From the NCBI GenBank assembly GCA_030248195.1, contig JASAND010010797.1, positions 1-64,000 of the forward strand: a stretch of 64,000 bases of DNA, written 5' to 3'. A program made the translations under genes and the position numbers. Numbering within the stretch: position 1 is the stretch's first letter; each line of letters begins with the position of its first letter. This DNA is from Trissonchulus latispiculum (taxonomy: Eukaryota; Nematoda; Enoplea; Enoplida; Ironidae). Below the pieces are notes generated by a model that was not told the DNA's origin, did not search any database, and saw only the letters and a program-made list of their open reading frames with translations. Below are positions 10,905-22,800 of this stretch, piece by piece.

Positions 10905-11420
10905 GAGCCATTCACCCACTGGGAAAACTGTCCATATAAGGCCCGGTAATACCCTGAACCAAAGGACAGAAGGGGTAATTGCACCCAGACGGGTCCACAG
11001 AGACCCTCCCCATTTTTTCCAAATCCAATACAAGTTCCAACCACTGATGACTTCCTTGGACAGTTCTCTTGTAGGAAAGGATGTCAGGGTAAATTGCATG
11101 AGCAGCAGCGCAGCCACATCCCGGGATCCGGGCATACATATACAAAAGGAGATACGGCAACGCAGACAGTATCACCGTTCAACCCCTGGGAAAACTGTCC
11201 TTATAAGGCCCGGTAATACCCTGAACCAAAAGGACAGAAGGGGTAATTTCATCCAGACGGGACCAGTCCCTCCCCCATTATAACCATACTGGAACCACTG
11301 GGAAAACTGTCCTTATAAGGTCCGGTGATACCCTGAGCCAAGGGACAGAAGGGGTAATTTCACCCAGACGGGACCACAGAGTCCCTCCCCCATTTTTAAC
11401 CATAATGGATTCGGGTGCCG
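10905..11420 (+). repeat. Three imperfect tandem copies of a ~110-270 bp unit
   Basis: The phrase CTGGGAAAACTGTCC(T/A)TATAAGG, followed by ATACCCTGA.CCAAAGGACAGAAGGGGTAATT, occurs near 10918, 11186 and 11297. After each copy comes CCAGACGGG and CTCCCC. Spacing is uneven because only the first copy has an extra ~150 bp. Non-coding, origin unknown. Confidence 0.75.
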
Positions 11421-11811
11421 ACCATTAATGACTCCTGGAACAGCGACTCGCAGCAGAAAGATGCCAGGATTTTGCGGACGGGACCCGGGAGAATGGTACA
11501 ATTCTCAGTACTGGGACCCGAAGGAGTGACATTACGAGAAGCAGAGGTCACCTTAGCAAAGCTAACCCAGTAGTAGCGGCAGTACAAACAACTGACTGCA
11601 CCAGCTGACGACCACTAAGGCCAAGCTGCGCCGCCAACAATCAGAAAATTTATGGAAAAAAATTAGAAACTTTTTTCCAATTGTTTTCTGGAAATGGGCT
11701 TCGTGTGCGCCCCCCTGGGGAAACTATGGGTAACCCCCCCCAGCCATTTTTCCAACCCCCCCCCAGAAATTTTTGGGGGCCCAGTTGGGGGGGCCGGGGC
11801 CGGGGGGGGGG

Positions 11812-13141
11812 TAGTCGCGCCTGAAGCCGCGATAATTGGCCAAAATGTGGGCATTTTTAGGGTAAATTTTGCAAAAGTTTTCAAAAAAGTCCAAATTTTG
11901 GATTAACGTGTTTATTGTCGCGAGAAATACACGTTTATAACGGTTTTACGAACTTCTAAACTCTATATTGACCTTATTCTGGACTCAGAAGCATGTTGGC
12001 AATCAAGTTTTCGAGTTTAAAAACACTGTCTCATGTCAAAATTACTTAATGATTTCATGTTCTTCGGCATTAGCAATGGCTGAAAATGCTATTTTTGGGA
12101 TAAAAATTGAAAGATTTTGTGGGGAGGTTTGGGGGGGGCTAATAAGGAGGGCCCCCGGCACTTAAATGGATGGGGCAGACAAAAATTTTGCCTTGGTCCC
12201 CCCCTTATGATTCGAAGAAATTTTTGTCTCCGATTTGGATGAGAACCTGCCCCTAGTGTAAATCGAGGTCGCTGATTTCAAAAATCAAATCGAGAGATCG
12301 ATCCGATAAATCGGAGAGAAAATTTTTTGATCGATTTGGTCGATCGATTCTACTGATCGATCGATCCATCGGATCGATGCCTCGATTCGATTTTTTAAAT
12401 CAGCGACCTCGATTTACCCTTGCGGCAAGTTCTCAGCCAAATCGGAGACAAATAATTTTTTTCGAATCCTAAGGAAGGGTGGACCAGACCAAGGCAAAAT
12501 TTTTGTGTCCCCCCATCTACTTAAGTGCCCCTCCCCCCCAAATTTAGGCATTTTTAGTGGGGGGGCGCGGGGGGACCCCAAAAGTGTCGAAAATTTAAGT
12601 TTTTGAGGTTAAATTTTCAAAAATTTTCTGAATATTAGCTAATTTATGGATTTATAAGTTAATTTTAAGCTTAAAAACAGCGACTTTTTGTGTTTTTAAC
12701 CTAAAAATGCTAATTTTTTGCTAAAAATTTTGGTATTTTAATCCTCGCCCCCCACTTTTCGGAAGCCCCCCCCCACTTTCAAAACCCTAAAAAATGCCAG
12801 TGCCCCCCCGCCCTCTGGAAAGTTGGAAACCGCCCTTCCCCTAGAAAATTTTTCTATTATAATACCAAAAATCGCATTTTCAGCCGTTTTTAATGCTGAA
12901 AAACATTCAACCATGACTTAATTTTGTCATTAGACAATGGCTTTAAACTCAGACTTGATTGCCAGCCAACATGTTTCCAAATTCCAAGTCCAAAACATGT
13001 CAATATTGAGTAAGAAAGTCCATAATACAGTTAAAAACGTGTATTTCTCGCAATAATATATATATAAACACTTCAAGACAAAAATTTAACCTAAATTTAA
13101 ATCTAAAAATACCAAAGTTTTTGCGCCATCGGCGCGACTAT
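11812..13141. mobile_element. Nested palindromic element immediately upstream of HSPBP1
   Basis: Inverted pairs are arranged concentrically around about 12335. The outer pair is TAGTCGCGCC / GGCGCGACTA (11812, 13141), then CGCGAGAAATACACG / CGTGTATTTCTCGC (11919, 13050), then CTCCGATTTGG / CCAAATCGGAG (12228, 12446), then AAATCGAGGTCGCTGATTT (12261) with its complement at 12397-12415. The core is rich in GATCGAT. It looks like a foldback transposon, and it ends about 100 bp before the HSPBP1 start codon. Confidence 0.7.
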
Positions 13142-13244
13142 ATATTGTATATATTCCCTCCCCCGAGGATCTTTTTCCCGATTCACTATATATAGTTGTA
13201 TTGGTATATGTATATCCACTGAATTTATATATAATTCTTAGAAC

Positions 13245-13812
13245 ATGTCCTCTAATGTGCCAGAAGCTTACTGGAACGCTCTTCTTAGATTCGCAGCTCA
13301 AGTCGGGGCAGATGATCCAGTTAATAATAGAACAACTCAGTTTCGCCAGCTGTCCGAGGAGGTATATATGTTTCGTTTTAACATATTTTTAGCCATAGAC
13401 CCCTCCCCCCAAATGGAAAAGTGCCGACCCCACCCTCGAAATTTTGGAGGCAGACCCCACCCCCAAATGGCCTAATCCCAGACCCAACCCACCCAAATTT
13501 TCCAGATCCTACCCTCAAAATTTTGAAAATTTTGCCTCAAAATTAGTAAAAATTCGAAATTTTTTGGAAAATTCGAATTTTTTGCAAAAAATCCAAGTTT
13601 TTCGACTAATGAGCAAAAATGAAGCAATATATATTGTTGATTTTTAGTTGGAAATAACGTTTAGCGAATTTTTTCTAAATTTTTGACCGAATATATAATT
13701 TTTACACAGCCCCAAATTAGATTTAGATTTTTCCGGACCCCCCACCTCAAACCGACTGACCCCACCCACCCTAATTTCGGCTACCCACTCCCCCAACAGA
13801 GCTGGGACTTTG

Positions 13813-13860
<48 letters not shown>

Positions 13861-16800
13861 GTACAATATATCATAGGGGTCGCGGCAGCGACCCCTATAA
13901 TATGTGGGAAAAGTGGCTGGAGACAGTGTAAAATAAGCTGCGCAGAAGCTGCGCAAAATCCTGCGCAGATTTCATGCGCAAATTGTAGAGCACATCGAGT
14001 TTAGTATGTCTGTGAAGTTTCATCCCCGTATCACTTACCGTTAAAAAGTTGCGCCCCGGACCGGTTATGGCGGCGATGTTTTTTTTTCCGGTTTCTCCTA
14101 TTTGATGTATTGTACATAATGTTCGCCGCTTTCATGTGATCTGCAGCGGTGGGCCAACCTAAAGGGCTATAGGGTCTAGTAGTACCCTCTAAAGAATTTA
14201 AGAATCACAACTTTTTTTGCGCCGCAGCTGCGCCACAGCACCGCAGTGGCGCCGCAACGTCGGCTCATAGCGAAAAGTGACCATTTTTGTGGTCGTCGCT
14301 CAGGTCGAACGTTATGAGCTGGAGCTGATTTCTTTTTATATTCAGAAATTACATATATTGAACTAACTAACGGTCTAGGTTCCGTTTCTCTATCACTTCC
14401 CTAGCGACCACAGTGGCCCGTCAAAGATGGCGAAAATTCGAAAAATGAAAAATCGAAATTTCTCGCTGTCTATTCAACTTTGAAAGCTCGAATCTTCCAT
14501 ACAATGGTTTTCTGGCACGGGGAATCGATTCCCCCAGTCAGTTTTACCGTCAGACCTACCCATCTTGCTGGGCTGGTTCCACTTTGCCGTCGGGAGGGTC
14601 AAGTCGGAAACAAGGTTTTTTTTTTAGGCCATAGCTTAGGCCATGGCCTAAATTTATGAGTCGATGGCCTAAAGAATTTTGGAAGGTGAGACCATTTGGC
14701 CTAAATTTTTCGACGAAAACCCAGTTAAATTTTATTGATTTTTAAGTAAAAACAGCAATTTTCTAAAAAATTTTTCGCGCCTTCGGCGCGAATATATACA
14801 TTTTCACTTGTATTTCTGGGCTGCGCCAGCTGAGCTGGTTACATTGTCTATTTGCACTTCTAAATACACATTCTATACTTTTATAAAGATTTCCTCAAAG
14901 AAATGCTATTTTTAATATATATGTAGTTTAACTTTATTTCTGCTAGTTTAATTTTTTCTTTCTTTGGTTCTCTCTCTATATATATATACTCGTATGTTCC
15001 TACCTGTTTTAATTTTCAATAAAAATTCATTAATACTGTTGTGAACTATTATTTCTATGCTAACAATGTTCTGTTGTTGCCATTTTAAGGTTAAAAAGTA
15101 GTATTTCTGGTGTGTTAAACAGTGACGATGGCGATTTTTGTTGTTAAACAGCGACTTTTGAATATATAACGCGTGAATACATGATAACTGTAATTTTAAC
15201 AATGCGTACAATAACGCATAACCTAAAAATAAACAAAATTTGGATGGCCTAAATTTTTTTGCTGATGGCCTAAAAAATTCGAGTCGTTGAGGCCATTTGG
15301 CCTAAAGTTCGGCGACCAAAAAAAAAACCCTGGTCGGAAACCGCTTGCTGGAGATCCATAGTAGGCTCTACCTGGCCTGTCAAAACTTTGTCTACAGGTG
15401 TTTTCTGGTGCGCCCAGCTCATTCCCGGTATTCTTTTTGCCATCCGATGTATATACCTATTTTGCTGGGCTGGTTCCACTTTGCCGTTGGGAGGGTCAAA
15501 TCGAAAACCGCTTCCTGGAAGTCCATAGTAGGCTTTACCTGGCCTCTCCAAACTTTGTGTATAGGGGTTTTCTGGTGCGCCCAGCTCATTCCCGGTGTCC
15601 GTTTGCTGTCCGACGTGCATATATTGCTGGGCTGGTTCTACTTTGCCGTTTGAAGGGTCAGTCGGGTGGGATGGTCAAATGGTCGAAAATAAAATTTTTC
15701 AAAAGTGGTCAAGTTTGGTATCAAATGAAAGCCCTAAGTGAGCTGAGCAACTTTTGTCATAGAACTGCGTATCCAGAGTGGCTGTAGAGTGCTGTGGTGG
15801 GGTGGGGTGGGGACTTAGGCAATTTTTGGTCAAAAATAAAATTCTTCAAACGTGGTCAAATTTGGTATCAAATGAAAGCCCTAAATTAGCTGAGCAACTT
15901 TTGTCATAGAACTGCATGCTCAAAGTGGCTGTAGAGTGCTGTGATGGGGTGAGGTGGGGACTTAGGCGATTTTCGGTCAAAAATGAAATTTTTCAAAAGC
16001 GGTCAAATTTGATATTAAATGAAAGCCCTAAGTGGCTGAGCAACTTTTGCTGTGTCGGATTTACGTCTTTCTCAACCGGAATTTATATAAAGGATAGACA
16101 TAGGCCCCAACACACATATTATCCCCTTTTGTGCGGAGCATTTTTGTTACTTGTATATATTAATAGCTTGTCTTGATGACAGGTTAGTTTTTAGGGATTT
16201 TTTCGTTGGGGGAATACATGTTCGGTAGGGGAGAGATTTTTTTGCAAAAATGAGCCAAAAAATGGTATTATTTTTTGGCGTATTTTGCATGGTTAAACAC
16301 AAAAAGTTCTCAAAAATGGCCATTTCTAAGAAAATATCTCCAGCGAAGCCGGAAAATTTTTAAAAATTAGCCTGTTTTTGGCAAAAATTTGGGCCTCCAT
16401 AAAATCGCCGGGGAGGGCAAGCAAAAAGCCCTGGAGGGGGCGATTTCGGGGAGGGGGAGGCATTTTAGGGGGGGTGGGAAGGTCAATTTCGGGGGCCCCC
16501 GACCCCCCTGTAAAAATACACTGGGGTGGGAGGGGGCGGAGTCCCCCAGACGCTGAGAAATTTTTCTATTTCGTGATCTTCATGGAATTTTTACAGAGCA
16601 TTCTTTGAAATTAAAAAATACTAAAGGCCCCGAGCACCCAAATGATGCAGAAGATGGGCAAAATACACCAAATAGGGTATTTGGAACCACGCGTTGCCAG
16701 AAAAAAAAGTTCGGAGGGGGGCAAGCTAAAAATGCTCTGAAACTTCTACCGCAACTAAACAATTGGTGGAAATTTTCAGGCGAAATCTAGAACTTTTTGA

Positions 16801-19800
16801 GATATTTCCCTTGAAAAGTAGCGCCGCGGGCGAAAATTTTTCAAAATATTTATTCGCGCTGCTGCTACTCGTTAAAAATGTTTCTTTTGTCTCCGATTTC
16901 GGGGGGGACATGCCCCCCTCGCCCCCCCCCCTGGCTACGCGCCTGTTTGGAACTCATTTTGGTGCCTTGAGCAGAGAAAGCTTTGTGGCCTCCTTGGATC
17001 ATCGCCCCTGATATCGGGAGCTCTGACCACTCTGTGTAGTCGAGCCGGGGACCGTTTGAGGGGAAAAGTACCTCCACACATACACACCTATGCTACGGAT
17101 TGACTTTGCCCGCTCCGCAGCCCCGGAACGAGAATAAGACAGAATTTTAAAATTTCTTATTATCTTGCTGTTCTCATCGTAATTGTACATTTTTTCGGAA
17201 ACTTATAAAATATTGTAGCTTGTGATGACTCGACTACGTGTGGCTACATCCAGGCTTTAGTTACTCATTTAACAAAAACTAAGAACGTAACTTGTATCCA
17301 ATATGCAAAATTTCAACTGCGGCTCGCTGAAGTTAGTCTCAGGCATTTCAGTATCGTTTCTTTAACTGTTTCAGGATAAGTCATTTCTCCAGAAAGCTTT
17401 GAAGGAATATGTAAAAAACAACGACCCAATTGAATTGCTGAAGAAAAATTTAAATGATTTACTGCATGCGGACTTCCACTCCGACAATGTGCAAGAGGTG
17501 TCGAAATGCCTGGAATCGCTGGACGCCATTTGTGAGCTTTGTTCAGATGCTGACGTAGCCAATGGTGTGTATAAAACATGTTAAATTGATTCCTTGTCGC
17601 GTTACGTACGTCGTTTGCCATGGTTTGTTATCTCTACTGTTGTTGTACACGTGTCTTTTGTTTTGAGCGATTGTGGGGAACTTGTCAGTAGGGCGGACGG
17701 AGGTGCTTGCGCTTGGCTGACTGTCTGAGTGAGTGACTGGGTTTATTTTAGGCGGAAAACGGGGGGGGGGTATGAAAAGTAGAGTGGGAGCGTGGGGCGA
17801 AGGTCAAGGGTGGTCGAAGGTCAATAAAATAGCCTAACAATGCTAAAAATACCGTACAAACAGCCTGTTTTCCACCTGTATTATTATATAACTCAGCTAA
17901 AAATTGCTCAAAAATCAAGTGTTAGTACCAACGTAAACGATTTTCGACTAAAAAATTCCGGCGAATTTCAAGACTTTTTGAGAATTCTGACCAAAATCCT
18001 TAATACTTGGCATTTTCTGGACACTTTAAGGCGAGTGCGTGCTGGGCTTATTCTATGCATTTTTTCTGTGGCGGCTCCTTGTGGAGGCGCGCGGCCCGCC
18101 AAAAGTCCGAGGTGTGAGCAATTTTTGGGGGGCCCACAATTTTTTCAAAATTGTGCTAGAAATACGTAGTGCTATTTTTATGCAATTCTCCGGAAAAGTT
18201 AATTTTCAGTGTAAAAAAACTGATGCTTTATCTTCTGTACTTATAATCTGGTTTGTTTAAGGGAGGGGTCACTTTGGTCAAAAATCGATAGTCACGGATT
18301 TCGCTCATTTTCACACATAGTATGCCCCCATATGTTCTCAAAAATAAGTTAGAATATTAGCGTTCGAAATCACACTGTGACAGAGTTATTCAGGTTGAAA
18401 GCCGGAAAACTTGAAAATTCCGGTGATGAGCCCTGCAAGGGCAGGTTGGGACCAAACCCGACCGAAAACAGGGTTGACCCTGACCGATACACCAAATTAA
18501 AGCCTTTACTAAGGTAATATTTAAGTGCTGACGTGGCTTAAGGGCAGCTATCCAGGCGTTCATAATGCATGCTTGAGTGATGCACTGACCTAACCTTGCA
18601 GGACTGCCCAGTAGAACTTTAACTCGTTGTATCTTGCACAGACAACATTTTAGACCCATGGTTCTATGAGAAAAGTTGCTCTTCGTTCCATTAGCTATCG
18701 ATTGATACCCAATTTGTCTATATATATTTGGAAAAATTTTTAAGTTGACATTTTTCACCTATTTTTTTACCTATAAAGATCAAAGGTGCCGCCACAGCAG
18801 TCATGTTCAATATTGACGCTTTTGTTTGGCCACATTATGTGACAGACATGGATATATTAATTAGTCTGCCAAGTTTGGTAATTTTTACCACCTAATATGT
18901 GAGAAATTATCAAAAGAATGTGAAAATTATGAAAAATGGCCATTTTAGCAAAATTTGCTGTTTTTGTGGCAAGTTTTTTGAGCTTACTGTAGATGATAGA
19001 AACATGTGAGTACTTTCATTAGACGTGGTTTTATGCGTAGAGTGCAGCTATCTATTGGCCGTTTCTGTAGCTTTTGCCAATCGTTCATGACAAGCAAAAG
19101 AGTACCCGTGGTCCTGTTTTCATGGTCCAAAAATGGCCGATTTTCCAAAATTCTGACTTTAAAAATTCGCCAAAAATCCAATACTCAACAGAATCGCTTC
19201 AGAGGAGATAGCTGCACTCTACAATATGTCCTTAATGGTTGTGAAAAGGTTTCAGAGCTCTGGCTCTTATACAGCGAAAAATTTTTCTGCCACAAACTTT
19301 TTAACCTAACTTTTTCATTTTCCTATGTTTAACACATGTCGAGGTCACCTTTGAGGGCCTGCACAGAACGATAGAAGCAATATTTCTCAAAACGCTCTTG
19401 TCTTATTTCGCGGACCCATGGGCACTACAAAATATGTGAAAATGAGCAAAATCGGAGATGGTCGAAAAATCGGCAAAAAAAGTGACCCCCCCTTAAGGTG
19501 GTGGTGTCCTTTTGTGCAGTGCTTTTGTCGTGATTTTTTTTGAAACGCTATAACTTTCGCAATTTTGAGAGTTGGAAAGAGATTTATATATCGTTTTAAA
19601 GCTTAGAATCTGCAGATTCACACCAGCTTATGAAACCAGCAAAATCAGCACAAAACTAGCAAAAATGTTCTGACACGCTGACATCTGACAGGCTAAATAT
19701 AGACGAAAAATTTTTGAACATGGATTTCTCAAAACTGTAGAATCGGCCAAAATTTTTTCTTGTGCCATGGTATGAAGGACATATGGGGCGAGGGACATTT

Positions 19801-22800
19801 TTTTGGATTTGGCTCAACAAGCCTCAATACTCCAGAAAATCCGGGAAATGTGCGGCGACACGAAATTTCGCAACTTTGTATTCAGTTTTCTCGCAACTGG
19901 AGACGTTTTAACTCAAACCCAGAAAAAAGTCCCTCCGCAATAGTGCGAATTTTCATTTTGGCAAAGATCACGCGAATCCATTGGGTAGTTTTTGAGAAAT
20001 CGCTGTTTAAAACAAAATAATCGCAGTTTTTGCCAAAATGGTTTTTCGGCCAAATCTCTAGCTTAAAGCAACGAATCCCAGCTAATCGGCACTGATAAAA
20101 TGGGCAATTTGACCGCGTATTGATTGAGTATAAATAACCGAAAATTGTTCGTAGCATTTAGCAGTTATTTTGAAAAAACTGATTTTTTCGAAAATGGCCG
20201 TTTTTTGACCCCAAAAATCGTTTTTGGCTTATACTGACTTAACCCTGAGAGATAGCTCAAAGGTTGTAAAAGCAAAAATGTTCGTTTTTGTACCCTCTTT
20301 CCATCCATAACAACCAATCTGATGTATCGATTACCTACTGAGAGTATTATACCAAAAATCGAAAATTTCTCATCTTTTCACCTAAAAATGCGGGACTGGT
20401 CCGAGAATGTTAAAGAGCACCAAAATAGCATATTTGGAAAGTTTCATCTACTTTCATAAAGAATTGAAGCCTGTAGGGTCAAATTTACACAAACGGAAAC
20501 CACCACCTTAAGGTGGTGGTATCCTTTTGTGCAGTGCTTTTGTGGTGTTTTTTGAAACGCTATAACTTTCGCAATTTTGGGAGTTGCAAAGAGCTTTATA
20601 CATCGTTTTAAAGCTTATAATCAGGAAATTCACATGAGCTTACAAAACTGGCAAAATCAGCAAAAAAATAGCAGAAATTTTCTGACAAGCTGACATCTAA
20701 CAGGATGAATATAGACCAAAAGTTTTTGAACATCGATTTCTCAAAACTGAAGAATCGGCCAAAAGTTCTTTTTGTGCCACGATATGAAGGACATATGGGC
20801 CGAGGGACATTTTTTTGGATTTGGCTCAGCAGGTCTTAACGGTCGAGAAAATCGGCTAAATGCACAGTAACACGAAATGTCACAACTTCGCATTGAGTTT
20901 TCTTGCAACTCAAGAAGTTTTAGCCCAAACCAAGAAAAACGTCCCTCCGCAGAAGTGCGAACTTCGATTGTGCCGAAAATCTCCGGAATCCGTCTAGTAG
21001 TTTTTGAGAAATCGATGTTCGAAACAAAATAATCGCAGTTTTGCCAAAATGGTTTTTCGGCCAAATCTCTAGCTTAAAGCAATAAAGTCCGGCTAATAGG
21101 CATTCATAAAATGTGCATTTGGACGATGTATCGACTGAGTATAACTAAACCAATTTTGTCGTTAACATGTGGCAGTAATTTTTAAAAAACTGATTTCGTC
21201 GAAAATGGCCATTTTTTGACCCTAAAAACAGTTTTTTGCTTATACTGACTTAACCATTGGAGACAGCCCAAAGGTTGTAAGAGCAAAAATGTTCATTTTC
21301 GAGTCCTCTTTCCAGCCACATCAACCAATCCCGTGTCTTGTCTACTTACTGGGAGCCTAAGGCCAAAAACCAAAACTTTTTATCTTTTGGCCTAAAAATA
21401 CGGGACTGGTCCGAGAATGTTAAAGAGCACGGAAATAGGTTATTTCGTACGTTTTAGCCCTTTGCGTAGAGGATTAAAGCCGTAGGAGTCAAAAATACCC
21501 GAAAGGAAACCAGAACCTTAAGTTGAGAATGACTTGCTAATTTAATTCATATTAGTTTTCATTCTGGCCCTTTAGCTTGTTTTGACCTTTCATGTGTAGT
21601 GTTTCTACAATTTCAGATTTCCATAAGCTTGGCGGCTACCGAATTCTTGTGCCAATGCTGGCATCTCCTAAAGCAGAATTTCGTACCGGTGCTGCTGGCT
21701 TAATTGGAGAGCTGGCTCAGAATAATCCTTACTCTCAGCAGGTCTTGAATTTTCATAGTGTTAAATTGAAATGTTAGTTCTTTTGGACGTTTTCTGTTTT
21801 TATGCTTGACCCATTTCACAACTTTGCAGCTTTTGTACTATTATCCACTTTGATACACCTTATTCTGTACCGTAGCTTTGGACACCTTATTATTTAAATG
21901 TTACTTTACATTATTTCGTTTTAAATGTTGCAACTTATTTTTAGAAGTTATTTGAATCAGGGATGCTAAAAGTATTAATGGAAATGCTTGACAAAGATAT
22001 TTCTTCTGCTTGCAGAGCCAAAGCTCTCTATGGAATCTCTGGTAGACACTATGATTATTTTTTCGCTTTTGTTGTAACTTTCACTACTCTTATCATAAAA
22101 CTATAAAGTTGCGTAGTGACTTTTCAAGTGTGTATGTAGATTAGCCTGTGTTTGACATAGAAAACGACATGATCTGGCTTATTCCTTGGCAATTTTTTAT
22201 GGGGTGGGGGCTTCTCGGGGGGCTCACCCAAAATGGGGGGCGTATTTTTAGAAAATTCTTCCCAATGTTTGTGGGTTTTTTGTGTATAAGCTGCTTAAAC
22301 GACTAATGTTAGGTGTTTTTAAGCAAAAATAGTGAAAATTTAGATTTGAAAATGTAGGGTAAAAATGGCAAAATTTGGCAATTTTTGGGGTTGCGGGGGG
22401 AAGATCGGAATTTATTGGGAGGGGCTTTCCAGTTTTGGAGCACTTACATTCCACATAGGCTTTCATTTGGTCCGTCTTTCTTTCGGTTTTAGCTTCTCTG
22501 GTTACTTGAATAATAGCAGCTGTAAAATTGTAGAATGGACGCTGTTGTCTGTCCATTTCTTCTGAGAGTCAGGAATCTGATCAAGCCTTGCTTTTCCACG
22601 TCGTAGTCACTTGATTTGGTGAAAGACCGTAGTTAATCTGGACTTATTTTATAAGAGTGAGGGTTCCCTCTAATCAGTATGTTGAAAATAGAAAGAGGAC
22701 AATGAGCATTACCAGGACTATGAGCTCACTAGTAAATCTTAACCTTAACTTCTTTGCTTGTTGATTTCAGCTTTGGTTCGAGGTGATGATAAGGTGGAAG

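Noticed and set aside
13771..14004. Tyr/Ile repeat proteins
   Set aside because: Translation of the (TA)n microsatellite.
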